From Zygnema cylindricum (Eukaryota > Streptophyta > Zygnematophyceae > Zygnematales > Zygnemataceae), in assembly GCA_037447655.1 (NCBI GenBank), contig JBBHKE010001244.1, positions 62,001 through 126,000 on the forward strand: a stretch of DNA of 64,000 nucleotides, written 5' to 3'. Of the stretch, positions 32,501-47,500 are shown piece by piece. The position numbers and the translations under genes were made by a program. The notes under the pieces were generated by a model that did not search any database, was not told the origin of the DNA, and worked only from the letters and a program-made list of their open reading frames with translations. Each line of letters opens with the position of its first letter. Position 1 is the stretch's first letter.

Positions 32501-35500
32501 TTCCAGTTAGGATAAAGAGTCTTTTAAAAAATTATATACTCAATTGGAGAATCGAGAAACTGGTTCAAACTAATTGTAGGTGTAAACAACCTAGGCAGAG
32601 TTAATAACAGTAAATGTATATATACATATGTATATTTGTTGTTTTTGAGAGGAGTCATTTACACTACCAAAGGTTTGAACAAAACACTAAGAAAGTGCAC
32701 AATGCTAGATAAAGTTCTAGACTTACAATTTAGCGTGTCAAGATAGCCATTAATTTAAATTGCCTATCTTTTTTCTGCTGTAATTTTTCATATTTAGTCA
32801 CTTGAAATGAAAGAATTTGTGGTAATTATTTTTCTTGTTGTTTTTTTTGTTTTAGTCATTTGACAATTGATGATTTGTGTAAAACGCGAGAACGAAAACT
32901 AAAAAAAAGAGATAAAATATTATTATACATATATATTTATACATGTGTTCATTATTCATGTGCATCTGTGTGTGAGTGAGATATTAAATTATCATGTACT
33001 GTTTGATTTCAGATTTGACATGATATAAAGATTGTTTTTATTTCAACATTTTCTTCTTTTAACATATATGCATGTTCTTGAAAACTGGTTATGCCGATTT
33101 CAAGTTTTTTTTGTTTTGTACAAGCGAGTGACAGATTTGGGGGTAGGAGAAAAAGGGGTTGGCTGATAAGCGGAAAGAAAAAGGTGCATGTAAAGACATG
33201 CGACTCTACCTGGGAAATTGTAAATCGATATTGCTTTAAGTCCCTCAATATTTGTATTTTTTTGTTTTTTTTTATGATTGGTCTTCTGGCTGCCCGGTGT
33301 CACAGATATCTACAGACCAACCGCTTGAGTGGAAGCATTCCGTGGTCTATTGGTCAAATGTTCTCCCTCCAATGGATGTAAGCCTGGAGACACCATGGTA
33401 TCAAAAGTGTGTTGTCGATGAAAATGGTTTGTTGCAAATAATGGTTCACCGCATGAAAGTTTTTCAAAAGCAAAGATTTTTTTTATATTTTTCAATTTTT
33501 ATTTGCAAAAAAAATTGGTTATAAAAGTTTAAGTGACTTGATGGTAAACAAGTAAATACAAAAATGTATATTGGTAGTATTAAAAAATAATATAAAAAAA
33601 AGCTAAAAAAGCTTAATACTAAATCAAATATTAAATAGGAAATAATGAGTTAAACAACACCGTCTATAATTAAAACTATTAATACAAAATTATTAAATAT
33701 TGAAAGTTATGGTAAATAAATTTTTTTTTTGAAGTTTTTTATTTTTGTTTAGCTTTGCTTTTTTTTGTTTTTAGTTGAGAAAATATAGTTATGGAAATTG
33801 AAGTAGATTCATAAAGAAATGACGGTGGGAAGGCAGGACTAATGATGAAAAAGGCAGAAAAATCCAAAATGACGAAAAACAAAGTGTAGAGGAAAGGCCA
33901 AAAAAAAAAAAGCCAAGAAAGGAAAAAAAAGAAAGGAAAAAGAGAAAAAAAAAGAACAAAGCTAGAAGTTTGCTGTCTAAACTGACATTCGTACATTTTA
34001 GATAAAATATTTTACAGTGAAAAACCAATAGGAAAAGAAACGAGAAGCCGTGTACACGGTTTTGAGATAGAGCCATTCGGTTGAAGTAAAATAGGTGTAG
34101 GGAATCAATAAAAGAAAACATTGTTCTAGTTCTCCAGCGAAATCGTTCTACGATACAAAAGTTATTTACACAAAAGTCCAAAACGCTAAAAACATAACTA
34201 GAATTAGGATTTAGCAAATGAAACTAAATAGCAATAAAAAGTAAATTTAGACATAGGCTTCTATAGGAATTCCAATAAAGGCAAAGGGGTTTGGGGAGGA
34301 GGGGAGAGGGGGATGGGGAAGGAATTCTGATTGAAAAAGATTAATATTGAAAACCTTGTACTAAACAAATATGTGCATTCCCTTCTATATTTTTATCAAG
34401 TTTCAATTCTTTTTTTCATGTAATGAAATCAGGGAAGAAAAACAGTGNNNNNNNNNNCTCTAAAACTTGCTCTCCTCGCTCACCTCCTTTAAAATCCCCT
34501 CCTAGTCTCCCCCCTCCACCCTCACCTCGTTCAAAATCTCCCCCTCCTCGTCGCACCCCTCCTCGCTCACCTCCTTCAAAATCCCGCCCTCCTCTTCGCC
34601 CCACTCCCTCACCTCCCTCAAAATAACTGTCGCCTTTTGTCGCCGTTCCCTATTGAGGAAGTAAGATATTGAACGTGAAAGAAATTGAAATTATCGTTGC
34701 TGTGACAAATATCCGTTGGAGAACACAAATGGAGGTGATGATAGTTTAAGCATAAATATAAGTATAAGAATTTTGGAACACCGATTATGTGGAAGATAAA
34801 TTAGCCAGTTGTAGGTATGGCTTTTAAATCAAAAGGTTAGTCATAACTTGATTGCTAATACTGCTTCAGGTTAGTCAAGTATCCGTGTTCGACAATTCCT
34901 TTTGTTGTGTGTGAAAGTTTTGCTTTCTCTTGTGTTGTTTTTTTATCGTATATACACCAATTGCGATAGTATTTTGCATTAAAACTGATCTAGTAGTGTT
35001 TATGACCAATACCTTAAAAAGGATATATTCTCCGATTTACATAACTTCAAATGGACCAAGGCTTAACTTGAAGGATGTTTGTAATGGCATGGATTAAACG
35101 TTTTTTGTCTTCATTTGATTAGACCTTGCATTTTATTATAATGCGTTATACATATGCCTTAAAGCAATGATGATGATCAAACATCAAAGTCCTTAAATAC
35201 AATGGTCAAAATTGCACTATTTGGCCTTTAATTATGCATATTTTTTGGTTAAATATCACATTCTGATAATTCATAACAAGCTATCGCAAAAATTCCTTGT
35301 TTAATACTGTCGCGGAAATTTCTTGATTAATACTGTCGTCGAAATAGTAAAATGAGGCATTGGGATATGGTCCGGAGAAAAAAAATAAAGCGTTCGATAT
35401 TTTGTTGTTATTGGACACTGCACGAGTTTTGAAGGATATAATTTGGGCGTGAAGGATTTTTCAGGGATTTTCTTTCTACAACTTATTTCAGGCTTTTTTT

Positions 35501-38500
35501 TGGGGTTATCTATGGCTTTTAAGGGTTGTTTAAGGTTTGTCATAATTTTTTTTCAGCCAATTTCACTTTGTTGGTGGATTTATAGTTTTTCAGGGTTTTA
35601 AGTAAAGAGGGTTATCTCAAGGTCTTATGGTTTTTGAAGGATTTTTAGGGTTTTACTTTTTGGAATTTTCACCTTTATTACGGAAATAGGCGAACCAACT
35701 GCGATTGGTCTCCTCTTCTAGAATATTTAGTGCATTTGTATTTTTATTTAATTTCATATATTAAATGATAATTTATTTCTTTATTATTTATATTTTTCTA
35801 GCTTCCAATCAGATCGGTAAGTAGTTAGACTAAAATCTTGACTGCAAAAAACCTTTAAGTGGGAAACATCCGGTTTTCGCCAGTCCATCTCTTATAGGGT
35901 GTTTTCCCTTTACTTGCCAAGGTAAGAACTATATTTTTGAGGTAATTTGCACAGTTCATAGCCTCAGCCAATAATTTCTTTCCTATCTTCTTATTAGACA
36001 ACATACTCCTAGAAGTGTCTCTTAAAGTTTTGTTCAACCTCTTGGCTACATTTTGTTCTGGGTTTTCTAGAATTGTTTTCTGATGTTGGACGTCATCTCT
36101 CAAGAAATCCTCAATTTGGTTGGAGGTATACTCTCCACCATTATCACTCCTAACTCTCTTGATTGGGAATGCATGGAGTTTCTCACTCCATGCCTTACAC
36201 ACCTCTAAATGTTATGGCGCTTAAGACTTAGACTTAAGAAAGTATATTCTTGAATATCGTGACCAGTCATCAGTGATGGTCAACATATATCGTTTACCTG
36301 CAAATGAAAGGATCTTTTCTGGTCCTACGATATTATTATGAACTAAGTCCATAACCTTTTCTCTATTATAAGTGGTTCTTTTTGGGAAATGTAGTTTTTG
36401 TGTTTTACCTTGAGCACACCCATTGCAGTCATTTAAAGTTTTATTCTCTCCAAACTGAATTCCCTCCACTATTCCCAATTTTTTCATTTCCTTTAGCTTA
36501 TCTAAGTGCACGTGTCCCAACCTCTTGTGCCATAGCATTATATCATGAACACCAACATTATAAAGGTTCTTCTTTTCATTGCTCAAAGTCAGCCTAAACA
36601 TTCCTTAGCTACCCATTTCAGCTATGAAGTAAACTTTCTTCTCAAAAGCTATGAAGTAAACTTTCTTCTCAAAGCTAGCAGTAAAATCCCCTTTCTCCTG
36701 GTAGTCTCAAAACCCTTAAAATCTAACATAGGGTTTTTAGGGTTTTTTAGGGATTTATAGGGTTTATTTTGTTTTCACTTTTTATTTTCCAGAAATTTGG
36801 TTATAAAACTTCAAGTAACTTAATGGAGGTAAATACAAAAATGTATATTGGTAGCAATTAAAAAATTATATTAACAAATAAAACATAATACTAAATAAAA
36901 TATTAAATAGTAAATAATGAGTTAAATAACACCGTCTATAATTAAAACAATTAATAAAAATTATTTAATGCTAAAATTTATCGCAAACATTTAGTTGTTT
37001 TTTAGTTTTTTATTTATGTAAAGCTTTGGTATATTTTTTTTGTTTATAGTTGCGAAAATTTAGTTATGGGAATTAAAGTAGACTCACAGGACGGTGAGGG
37101 GGGAGGACTAATGATAAAGAGGACAAAAAAGTCCGAAATGACAAACATCAAAGAGGAAAGGCCAGAAAAAAGAAATGGCCAAGAAAATAAAAAAATTACA
37201 GGTATAAGAGGCAAATATGGAACAAATTTAGAAGTTTGCTTTTTTTTTTTGTCAAAATTGACGTTGGTTTGTACATTTTAGACAAAATATTTTACAGTGA
37301 AAAACGAATAGGAGAAGAAACGAGAAGTTGTGTACACGGGTTCGAGACAGAGCCATCAGATAAAAGTAAACCAGGTATAAGCAATCAATAAAGAAAAGAT
37401 TTTTCTAGTTCTCGCGGGAAATCTTTCTACGATACAAAAAGTATGTACAAAAAATTCCAAAACGCTAAACGCATAACTAGAATTAAGACTTAGCAAATAA
37501 AACTAGAAATCAATAAATGTCAATTTAGACATAGGTTTCAATAAGAATTCCAATAAGGGAAAAGGGGTTTGGGGAGGAGGGGAGAGGGGGATGGTGGAGG
37601 GATTCTGATTGAAAATGATTAATATTGAAAACCTTGCAGTAAACAAATATGTACCTTCCTTTCTATATTTTTATCGGTTTTCAATACTCTTGTTTATGCA
37701 ATGAAAACAGGGAAGCAAAAAAGTGTGATAAAAGCCGTAGGGTGTGGGAATATTGCAATTTGCAGTTGTTTTTTTTGCCTCGTAGTTTTTTTGTTGTTTA
37801 TGTTTTGTTTTACTCATTCGACATAAAAAGAGATGTCTTGAAAGGCCGATACAAGGAAAAAGAAAAACGTAGGAGAGGTTGAAAAATAGGGAGAAAGCCA
37901 AAAAAACAAAGTATAAGTAAAAAAGAGAAAATCAAGGGAACCAAAAAGAAAAGCTTTGTCGCTTGAGCTATTGTCTACATTTCCAGTTAGGATAAAGAGT
38001 CTTTTAAAAAGATATATACTCAACTGGAGAATCGAGAAGCTGGTAAGACTGTTCAAACTAATTGTAGGTGTAACCAACCTAGGCAGAGTTAATAACAGTA
38101 AATATATATATACATATGTATATTAAAATATATATGTGTATTTGTTGTTTTTGAGAGGAGTCATTTACACTACCAAAGGTATGAACAAAACACTTAGAAA
38201 GTGTACAATGCTAGATAAAGTTATAGACTTACAATTTAGCGTGTCAAGATAGCCATTAATTCAAACATAAGCGTGAACTACAGTTTCAAAAAGCCGCCCT
38301 GAGTGAAGCATGGCTAGTCACAAAGACCGACGTTAGAAGTATGTTTTTAAAAAAATGGTCGAGGGATAGGCTTCGTGAAAAAACTGGCATGTTGGGAATC
38401 CGTGGCACAACGAGAGAAAAAACCAATGTGGTATATAGTTTTGTCATGAGAGAAATGGAATTGAATATCCGGTGGATATGTTGAACTAGATTTTCCATGA

Positions 38501-41500
38501 GAGCTAAGGCACCTTGAGAAAAAGAAAAATTATAAGTAAGAGAAGATAGAGGAAAAGAGAGATTGGTGAGAAGTCGACGGCACCCAATGGCTTTTCTTTT
38601 GGCAACAGGTGCCGGCCATATACTTTACTTCGACGGAGGAGAGAGCTACCGTCTCTTTAATTTTTGGAACATCATGAGACATGCCCTCTACCAAGATAGA
38701 AACACACTCGAAATAAACCAATGCTAATCTCCGCTTCGCAAAAACTGAAAGTTGAGGAGTTTACGATGGATAATGTAGAAGAAGAAGAGCTTGTTTGAGG
38801 ACGAAGAGAAAGGTGAGATGAAGCTGCTTAGTTTCGATATGCGTTTGGTAGTTTGAAGGTGACTGGAAAAAGCACAATGGGAAAACTGAGAAAAGATATA
38901 CATGACAATATTAATCTTTGGCCTCGTTTTTGTTATGAGCAAAGAGCCTTAAGTTTTGTGCCACGCGAAAGGTGCGTCTTTGAGGCGTGCCTTTGTGCAC
39001 TTGGCGCACAAAGGATTCTTTACTAATCATTCTTTAGCCAAAAGTTGGCTCCATATAAATGTCTTCGTTAAGACTACCATGGAGAAAAGCTATTTTGACG
39101 TCAATCTCTTGTTAATCAAAAACATCAATAGACAAAATTGACAAAATGGAACGAATAAAATTCAAATCTGGCATTCGATTTTTAGATTGAAGACCCGTTT
39201 CAAGCAAATGGCGCAAGAATGTGGTTGTATAACATAAAGCATCTTGGCTTTATTGGCCATAAATAACATCAAAAATACGAAAGAGTTTCAAAAGGCATGA
39301 AAAAATATAACAAATTTTTGGTCATAAGCGGAAATAGACATAGAGAGGGGGAGAAGAAAATAGACAAACAATAACAAAATGGGTGTGGAAGTAACAATGG
39401 AGGGAATGAGTGTTGTACATGGGGGGGGAGAGGGAGAGAAAGAGAAAGAGAAAGAGAGAGAGAGAGAAAAATAGGGGGAGGGAGGGAGGGAGGGAGGAAG
39501 AGAGAAGAGGGCGAGAGGAAAAGAGAGAAAGAGGGAGAGGGAGAGGACGTGGGAGAAAAAGAGGGAGAGGGATAAAGAGAGGGAGAGAGAGAGGGAGAGG
39601 GATATAAAGAGGGAGAAGGGGAGGTATCACGAATAATGATAAAAAACAAAGATTGGTTAATCTTAATGACAAGAAAAATAAATACTAAATAATTGCATGA
39701 AATATCAATAACACAGTGAAAAACTACATTGACATTTTACATTGAAATAAACATTATAATGATTATTATCTATTAATAATAATCATTAATATACGCTATC
39801 ATAATAGTGACAATAAGAGCATATATCAAAAACAATGTACAAGGATAGTAATTAGTAATTGATAAGATTAGAGAACATTTGAGAATAAAAAAAGTGATTA
39901 ACAATAAATAATAGTTTTAATTAACACTTGTCTATAACCTTAAATTTATAATTAAAATACCTCTTTTCTAAATATTTAAATAAAACAAACGTGGAAAAAG
40001 TATATATTTTGAATGAAAAAAAGGATTAAAAACCATTTTCGTTTTACTTTTAACCTACATTTAAGTCTATATTTTCTTTAAGTATTTTCTTGTATTAAAG
40101 CATTTTATTTATTTCTCTTTTATATTTAAGAGATTCTTCCAAATTTTAATAGAGGAAGTAAATGGGAAGTGAGGACGAGTGGGGCTTGGAGAGTGGAAGG
40201 GCGTTGGCGAAGGAAATTATATTTGGAAGGGATGTGGAATAAAATCCTTCTATCTAACAAATGTGTATTTTTCTTTCAATATTTTGATAAGATATTTTTT
40301 ATCGACTTGCAATTTTTCTTGAAATGCAAGGGAAAGAGGGGGCGAAGTGAGTGACAAAAGCCAAGTGGTGTATGAGCATTATAATTTGCAAAAGATTGTT
40401 TTACCTCCAAATTATAGGAGTAATTTTTTTGTGGTTTTGCCTTTTTTTTTGCTGTATTTTTTATATTTGATCACTTGAAATGAAAGAAATTGTGGTTATC
40501 ATTTTTCTTTTAGGTTTTTTTTTTGTTTTAGTCATTTGACAATGTTGATTTGTGTAAAACACGAGAGTGAAAACTAAAAAAAAGATGATGCGAAAGATAA
40601 AGTATTAATACGCATGTATATACTGGTATTCATTATTCAACATTTATTTCAACATTTTTTTCTTTAACTATATAAATATTTATTTTCTTGAAAATTAGTT
40701 ATGCTGATTTCAAGTTTTTCCTTTTTTTTTGTACAAGCGAGTGAAAAATTTGGGGGTAGGAGCAAAAAGGGTTGGCAGAAGAGGGGAAGAATTTGGTTCA
40801 TGTAAAGGCATGCTACTCTACCTGGGAAATTGTAAATCGATATTGTCTTGAGTTCCCTCAATGTTTATTCTTTTCTGTTTCTTTTATGATTGGTCTTCTG
40901 GCTTCCTGATGTTACAGGTCTCTACAAAACAACCGCTTCAGTGGAAGCATTCCATCGAATATTGGTGAACTGTATACACTCGAAACTTTGTAAGACTCGA
41001 GACACTATGGTCGTGTAACCTAACAAAAGGGAGTTGTAGAGGAAAATGGTTTGTTGCAAATAACGGTTCAATGCATGAAAAGTTGTCAAAAGCAAAACTT
41101 TTTTTTTTTTTTTATTTGCAAAAAATTTGGTTATAGAACTTCAATTGACTTGATGGTAAACAAGTACAAAAATGTATATTGGTAGCAATTAAAAAATCAT
41201 ATTAATAAATAACACTTAATACTAAATTAAATATTAATTAGTAAATAATGAGTTAAATAACACCGTCTATAATTAAAACTATTTGTAAAAATTATTTAAT
41301 GCTAAAACTTATCGCAAACATTTTTTTTTTAAGTTTTTTATTTTTGTAAAGCTTTGCTATATTTTTTTGTTTCAGTTGAGAAAATTTAGTTATGGAAATT
41401 GCATTAGACTCGTAAAGGATGGTGAGAGGGGAGGCTAATGATAAAGAGGGCAAAAATGTCCAAAATGACGAAAAAGAGAGAAAAGAGGAAAAGCCAAAAA

Positions 41501-44500
41501 AAAGAATTGACCAAAAAAGGTAAAAAATGACAAGTATAAGAGGCAAATATAGAACAAAATTAGAATTTTGCTATAAACTTCTTTTGTACATTTTAAACAA
41601 AATATTTTATAGTGAAAACCGAATAGGAGAAGAAACAAGAAACCGTGTTCACGGGTTCGAGACAGAGCCATCAGGTAAAAGTAAACTCGGTATAAACAAT
41701 CAAGAAAAGAAAAGATTGTTCTAGTTCTCGTGGGATATCTTTCTACGATACAAAAAGTATGTGCACAAAATGCTAAAAACATAACTAGAATTAGGACTTA
41801 GCAAATACAACTAAAAGTCAATAAAAATCAATATAGACACAGGCTTCTATAAGAATTCCAATAAGGGCAACGGGGTTTTGGTAGGACGGGAGAAGGGGAC
41901 GAGGGAGGGATTCTGATTGACAATGATTTATATTGAAAACCTTGCACTAAACAAATATGCACCTTCCCATCTATATTTTTATCGGGTTTCAATGCTATTG
42001 TGTATGCAATGAAAACAAAGAAACAAAAAAAGCGTGATAAATCCGGTAGGGTATACAAATATTGCAATTCGATTTTTTTTTTTGTAATAGAGAATCAAGA
42101 AGGTGCAAAGACTATTCTAGGTAAAAACTAATTCTATGCGTAACTAACGTAGGTAGAGTTAATTACGGTATATATGAATATATATGTATATTTGTTGTTT
42201 TTAAGAGGAATCTTTTACACAACCAAAGATATGCACCATACACTAAAATAGTACACAATGCTAGATAAACTTCTAGGCTTACAATTTAGTGTTTAAAAAT
42301 AGCCATTAATGTAGGAATTAGTGATTTCCGTTTGGTATTTCCTAGGTGTAGTTAGCAAAATAAAAGGGTCAGAAAAAAAAGCTAAGGTACGAAAAAAAAA
42401 CGGTGTATCATAGGTGGAGAGACGTCTACTAAGGATTTTGTCGACCACAAGAGGTACAAGATTTACACTGCACCTATACCTTCTTTTACGATATAGTCAT
42501 TTAATTGGTGCCGTACTACAGTAGATTGGGGTTTAGAGAGTGCTATAGGACTTAGAATTTTCACCCGTATCTAAGAGAGCACTTGTATAAAAAGCTAAAC
42601 TTTGGCAGCACATAACTTAATGTCCACGAGGACAATTCCAATGTTTTTTTTTGCTATTGACTCAAAAGAGTCAAAACTATACAAAGGTGTATCTGGTCAA
42701 AGTTGCTGACTTCTTAGGAGGCAAGGGTGATCTGTGAAAGTCTGGGCACTGATAAATATCCTAGAGTGCTTAACTAGTCTGCTAAATCTGTGTGAGAAAA
42801 GAACATACAGAATTACAAGTTGTGGGCCCACCTTCTAGGTGCCCATTTTTTATGGATCAGGGTTCATCTACCAAGAAAACGTGATAAGAAAGGCATTGTG
42901 TGAGAAACGACTTTGGGGAATCGTGAGTGGTCGTGTTCGTCGACCAAGGCCAAAGCTAGTTATGCCACTAAGGTTTGGTGGAGCTAGGTTCTCAGGTGGA
43001 TCCGAACAAGAAGGAGAGGAGAAAGAGTATGATGGGGAAAGCATCATCGTACAAAATAGAGCTGAAAAAGCCAAGGGAAAAGAAAAGGTCCCTGTCCAAG
43101 CAATTGGATCAGCAGTGGGTGCACTTACTCATAAGACCGAAAAGAGTAGTGCTGACTACTGGGATTACAACAACATGGTTGCCGTCAATCTCATTCTTCA
43201 AAATATAATTCAAGCTATTGCCACTCCACATCTCGATGTGGTAAAAGCGGCAGATCTATGGGATACCCTTGTAAGATTGTACAGGAGTGGGACAATCCAA
43301 CAGCAAAGATTGTCATGTCAAAAGATACAGGCATATAAATGCAAAAAGGGAGGAATGCTCGATTTTTGTAATGAACTTACTAGTGTATTCTAGAGTTGGT
43401 GTGTTGGGAATGTGGTCACTAAGAAGGAAATGGTTCACACTCTCCTAATCAAGCTTCAAGAGGAGTATGAAAGTATTATAACTCGAGTGGAGGAAATGGC
43501 AGATCATCGGTGGATATGGAATACTGTTGTGTGGATGATATCGATCCGAGAAAACACCATCGAGTTTCGGGGAGAAAAAAAGAGCGGTCAAGCATTGGGT
43601 GCAGGTTCAGATTGGAAGAGGAGAGACTTCAAGAAGCTTTATGGCAGCTTCGACGGAGGAAAAGAGACTCAATCGGATTCACCTGCATCCATGGACGCAA
43701 AGAAGGTTTGTTTATTTTTTCATGAACCAAGACACTTCTTAAGGGAGTGCAGAAAACTTACGGAATGGAGGATCAAGGATGGTCAGATCTGTAGATTAAG
43801 GGAAATCAAGAAAAAGGCCTTGGTGGCCACACAAATCCACAGTGGAAAGGAGGAATCAAACGAGGTGGACGGAGATCTTTTTCTGAATGAAAAGTTTGAA
43901 TTGAATGAAGAAAGGGAGATTCCTTGAAAGCAAAAGTGTGCCTTTGGAGGAATGAAAAAGCACCCCGAGGAAGGTTGGATAATAAACTCACTATGCATAT
44001 GTGTAAAGACAGGAAGTGGTTCATCAAGATGAGACAGATCCCTCTAGTTGAGATACAACATGGGGATGGAAGAGTAGTTACCACAACATCAGTAGGGGTA
44101 GTAGATCTGAATGTCTTAGTCAATATTTCCAATCAATGGGGATACGTCTATCTTCACATTTTTAGAAGTTTTGTTCATTTCTAAACTCGACAAAAATTTC
44201 ATTTCTACATTTGTGCAAAAAGATAAAGGGTTTCACACTAGCACTAAAAAGAGAGTTTTTTGAGCCAGTCATGAGGGTGAAGCATATTTTATAGCTAATA
44301 AAAGGAGTCAAGGAAAGTTTCATCTTAACGGTTTCATCTTAACCCGAGTACTGAAAAAATATGTGTTTACTACTCTGGTGTAAGAGACATTATGATGTGG
44401 CATAAGAGATTGGGACATGTACATGAAGACAGACTGAGAGAAATGAAATCTAAAAAGATAGTTGAGGGTCTAAATTTTGAGGATTCTGAGAAATGAATGA

Positions 44501-47500
44501 TTGTAGTGGTTGTGCACAAGGGAATCTTCATAAACTTGCATTTCCAAAGGTTGCTACGTTTAGCGGAGAGAGAGTATTAGATTTGGTTCATACAGATATC
44601 TAGGGTCCACCAAGAGTTCGTTCATTTGGAGGTACATGCTCATAATCACAGATGATTGGTGTAAATTCTTTAAGGTTTACTTTCTCAAATCTAAGTCAGA
44701 GGTTGGATCATACTTCTAATAAGATAAAATATTGTGAGAAACTTTATGGAGTCTCTATAAAAAGGATCAGAAGTGATAAAGGAGGGAATTACACATTCAA
44801 TGAATTTGAAGAATTTTTAAAAAGTGGAGTAATACAACATCAAAAGACTCTCAAATAACCCAAATGGGGTAGCTGAAATATTAAACAAAACTTTGGAGGA
44901 TATTATCAAAAGTATGTTGACTGAATAGAAGATATGAAAACAATTTCGGGTAGAGGCTATGAACTTTGCTAACAATCTGAAAAACATAACTCTTACCTCT
45001 GCTATGAAGGATATAACACCTCTAACACCTTTGACACCTTCTGAAAAGTGGTCAGGTATAAAACCACATTTGTCAAACTTGAAAGTATTCCAAAGTCATG
45101 TTTATACACTGAACACAAACAAATCGGACTAGAATCTAGATGCAGAGGGAAAGCCAAGATATCTTTTAGGATATGGAGAAGAAGTTAGAGGATAGAGACT
45201 CTATAATATTGATAAGAAAGATATTATTATGGTTAAACACCTAATGGTCATGGATGAGGGAAAGTTAGTTGACCCTTTTAAATATACCAAAACTGTGAGG
45301 GTCAAAATTGAGTTAGAAAGAGTATGTGAGGGTAAAACTTGAGTCAAAAAAAGGTGATGAGTCTGAGTTCAATGTCACAAGCGAAAGTCAACATACTGAA
45401 TTTTTGATAAAAAAAACTGAGACTGAAAACCAAATTTCTTCACAAACGAAAGATCTCTCGGATCTTATCCAAGACGAAGACATTAAAGTGGATGATTAGT
45501 TAGAGGATAGGGGAGAAGTTGAAATCATCAGGCAAAATCCACATAACTCATCTATCTCAGGTGGAGGTTTTGAAAGAGGAAGGAGAAGCAACAAAATACT
45601 GTAAGAAATTGAAAGAGGAAAGAGAAACAACAAAAGAAAGCAAGAAAAATAGCCGAATAGAAACAACAAAAGAAAGCAAGAAAAATAGCCGAATAGTAGA
45701 TAACTAAACTGCCTCACTGAAGTGAACCTCAATCCCATGGTGAGGCAATGAACAGTTGTGAAAAGAATCGATGGAAAACAACCATCAATGAGGAGATGGC
45801 CTCAATAATGGCACCATACACGTGGGAGCTGGTGGACTGTCCACTTGACAGAAAGCCTATAAGGTGTAAATGGGTGTTCAAATGTAAGTTGAACCGAGAT
45901 AACACCATTGAGCACTATAAGGCCAAGTTAGTGGCCAAAGAGTTTACACACAAAGAGGGAATTGACTATGACGAGACATTTTCTCCAATCGGCAGATTTC
46001 CCAATGTCCGTATTCTCTTATGTTTGGTAGCAACAGAAAACATGGAGGTGCACCAAATAGACATCAAGAGAACCTTTTTATGTAGAGAGTTGGAGGAATA
46101 GATCTTCATGAGGCATCCTGAGGGATTTGTGGAACAAGGAGAGGAGAGGAATATATATCGATTGATAAAAACCTAGAATGGGCTGAAACAAGCCCCCTGG
46201 CAATGGAATAAGAAACTTGAAGAGTTCCTTACCAGTCAAGGGTATATTTGATGAGCTCAGATCATTCATTTCATCTGTTGGATGATAAGGAAGGCATCAT
46301 TTTATTGCTGTTTATGTGGATGATTTGCAGGTTTAAGCAAATGAAAGATGAAAGTAACAAACTAAAAGAGAATCTAAAGAGAAGACTTAAAATGAAAGAT
46401 ATGAGGGAGGCAAAATACATTATAGGAATACAGGTAGATAAAGAAAAAAAAAAAAAAATAATCAGATTTACTCAAAAAAGGGCTATTCGGAACATATTTG
46501 AAAAGTTCCAAATGGACAAAGCTAACAGCTATAAAACTTCCATGGACTTAAAGTAAGGAAGTGAGGGGAATTTGGAAGAGGGATTTATTACTCTAGATGA
46601 TGAGATAGGATCTGAAGAGCAAAAGTTCATAGAGACCATCCCTTATACATAGGTGCTCGGCAATCTAATTTACTTTATGAATTGCACAAGGCTTGACTTA
46701 GCTGCAGCAATGGGAGTGTTGGGTAAAAGCTTAAATGCTCCCATGAAAAAAGATAGGGAGGCAGCTAAAAGAGTCCTTAGATATCTAGTGGGAACTAGGG
46801 ACCTATGGTTACATCTGGGAGGGGATAATACTAATATCACCACTTGGAGTGATGCTAGCTATGTTGGTGCTCCTATGAGGTTTTCTTTTGGGTATGTCTT
46901 ATATGTTGGGGATAAGGCTTGTTGTTGGAGCAGCAAGGAGCAAAAAGTAATTGCACAGTCCACTATAGAGGTTGAGTATATGGCTTCTTGCTCTGCTATA
47001 AAAGAAATGATGTGGGTTAAGTCATGATGTGGGTTAAGTCATTGCTTAGTGAATCAGGTCATCTCAAAAGTTGTGTATAAAAAATATTTTGTGATTATGA
47101 GGCAGCCATTGCTATTGCTGCCAATCCCAAACACCACTTCAAAGCACAACACATAATTAATAGACTAAGCTTTGTTAGACAAAAGGTATAAAATAAAATA
47201 ATTAGCTTAGAATACAAACCAGATAGTGAGATGGTAGTAGATATGATGACCAAACATGTACCTTCTCCCAAATTAAAATTTTGCAAGAAAAAGTATGGTC
47301 ACAAATTAAAAGTGACTAGGAAATAAATTGACTGTAAAAATTAGTGATTCCTGTTTGGTATTTCCTAGGTCTAGTTAGCAAAATAAAAAGGTCAAAAGAA
47401 AGCTAAGGCAGTCTGACTCCGCCTTCTCTCTCTCATGTCCCCACACTTGCCGAAGTCATTGAAGACCAGAGAATGAGAGGTAGATCCATGGCTGCCTGGT

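Noticed and set aside
34416-34626. Gly/Arg- or Ser/Pro/Lys-rich frames across the N gap
   Set aside because: They depend on unknown bases and on a CT-rich repeat.
37066-37281. Lys/Arg-rich short frame in intron module III
   Set aside because: It is not conserved as an open frame in the other module copies.
39269-39672. Two overlapping Pro/Ser/Leu-rich open frames on the minus strand
   Set aside because: They cross a (GGGAGA)n tract; the paralogous module lacks the tract and any open frame.
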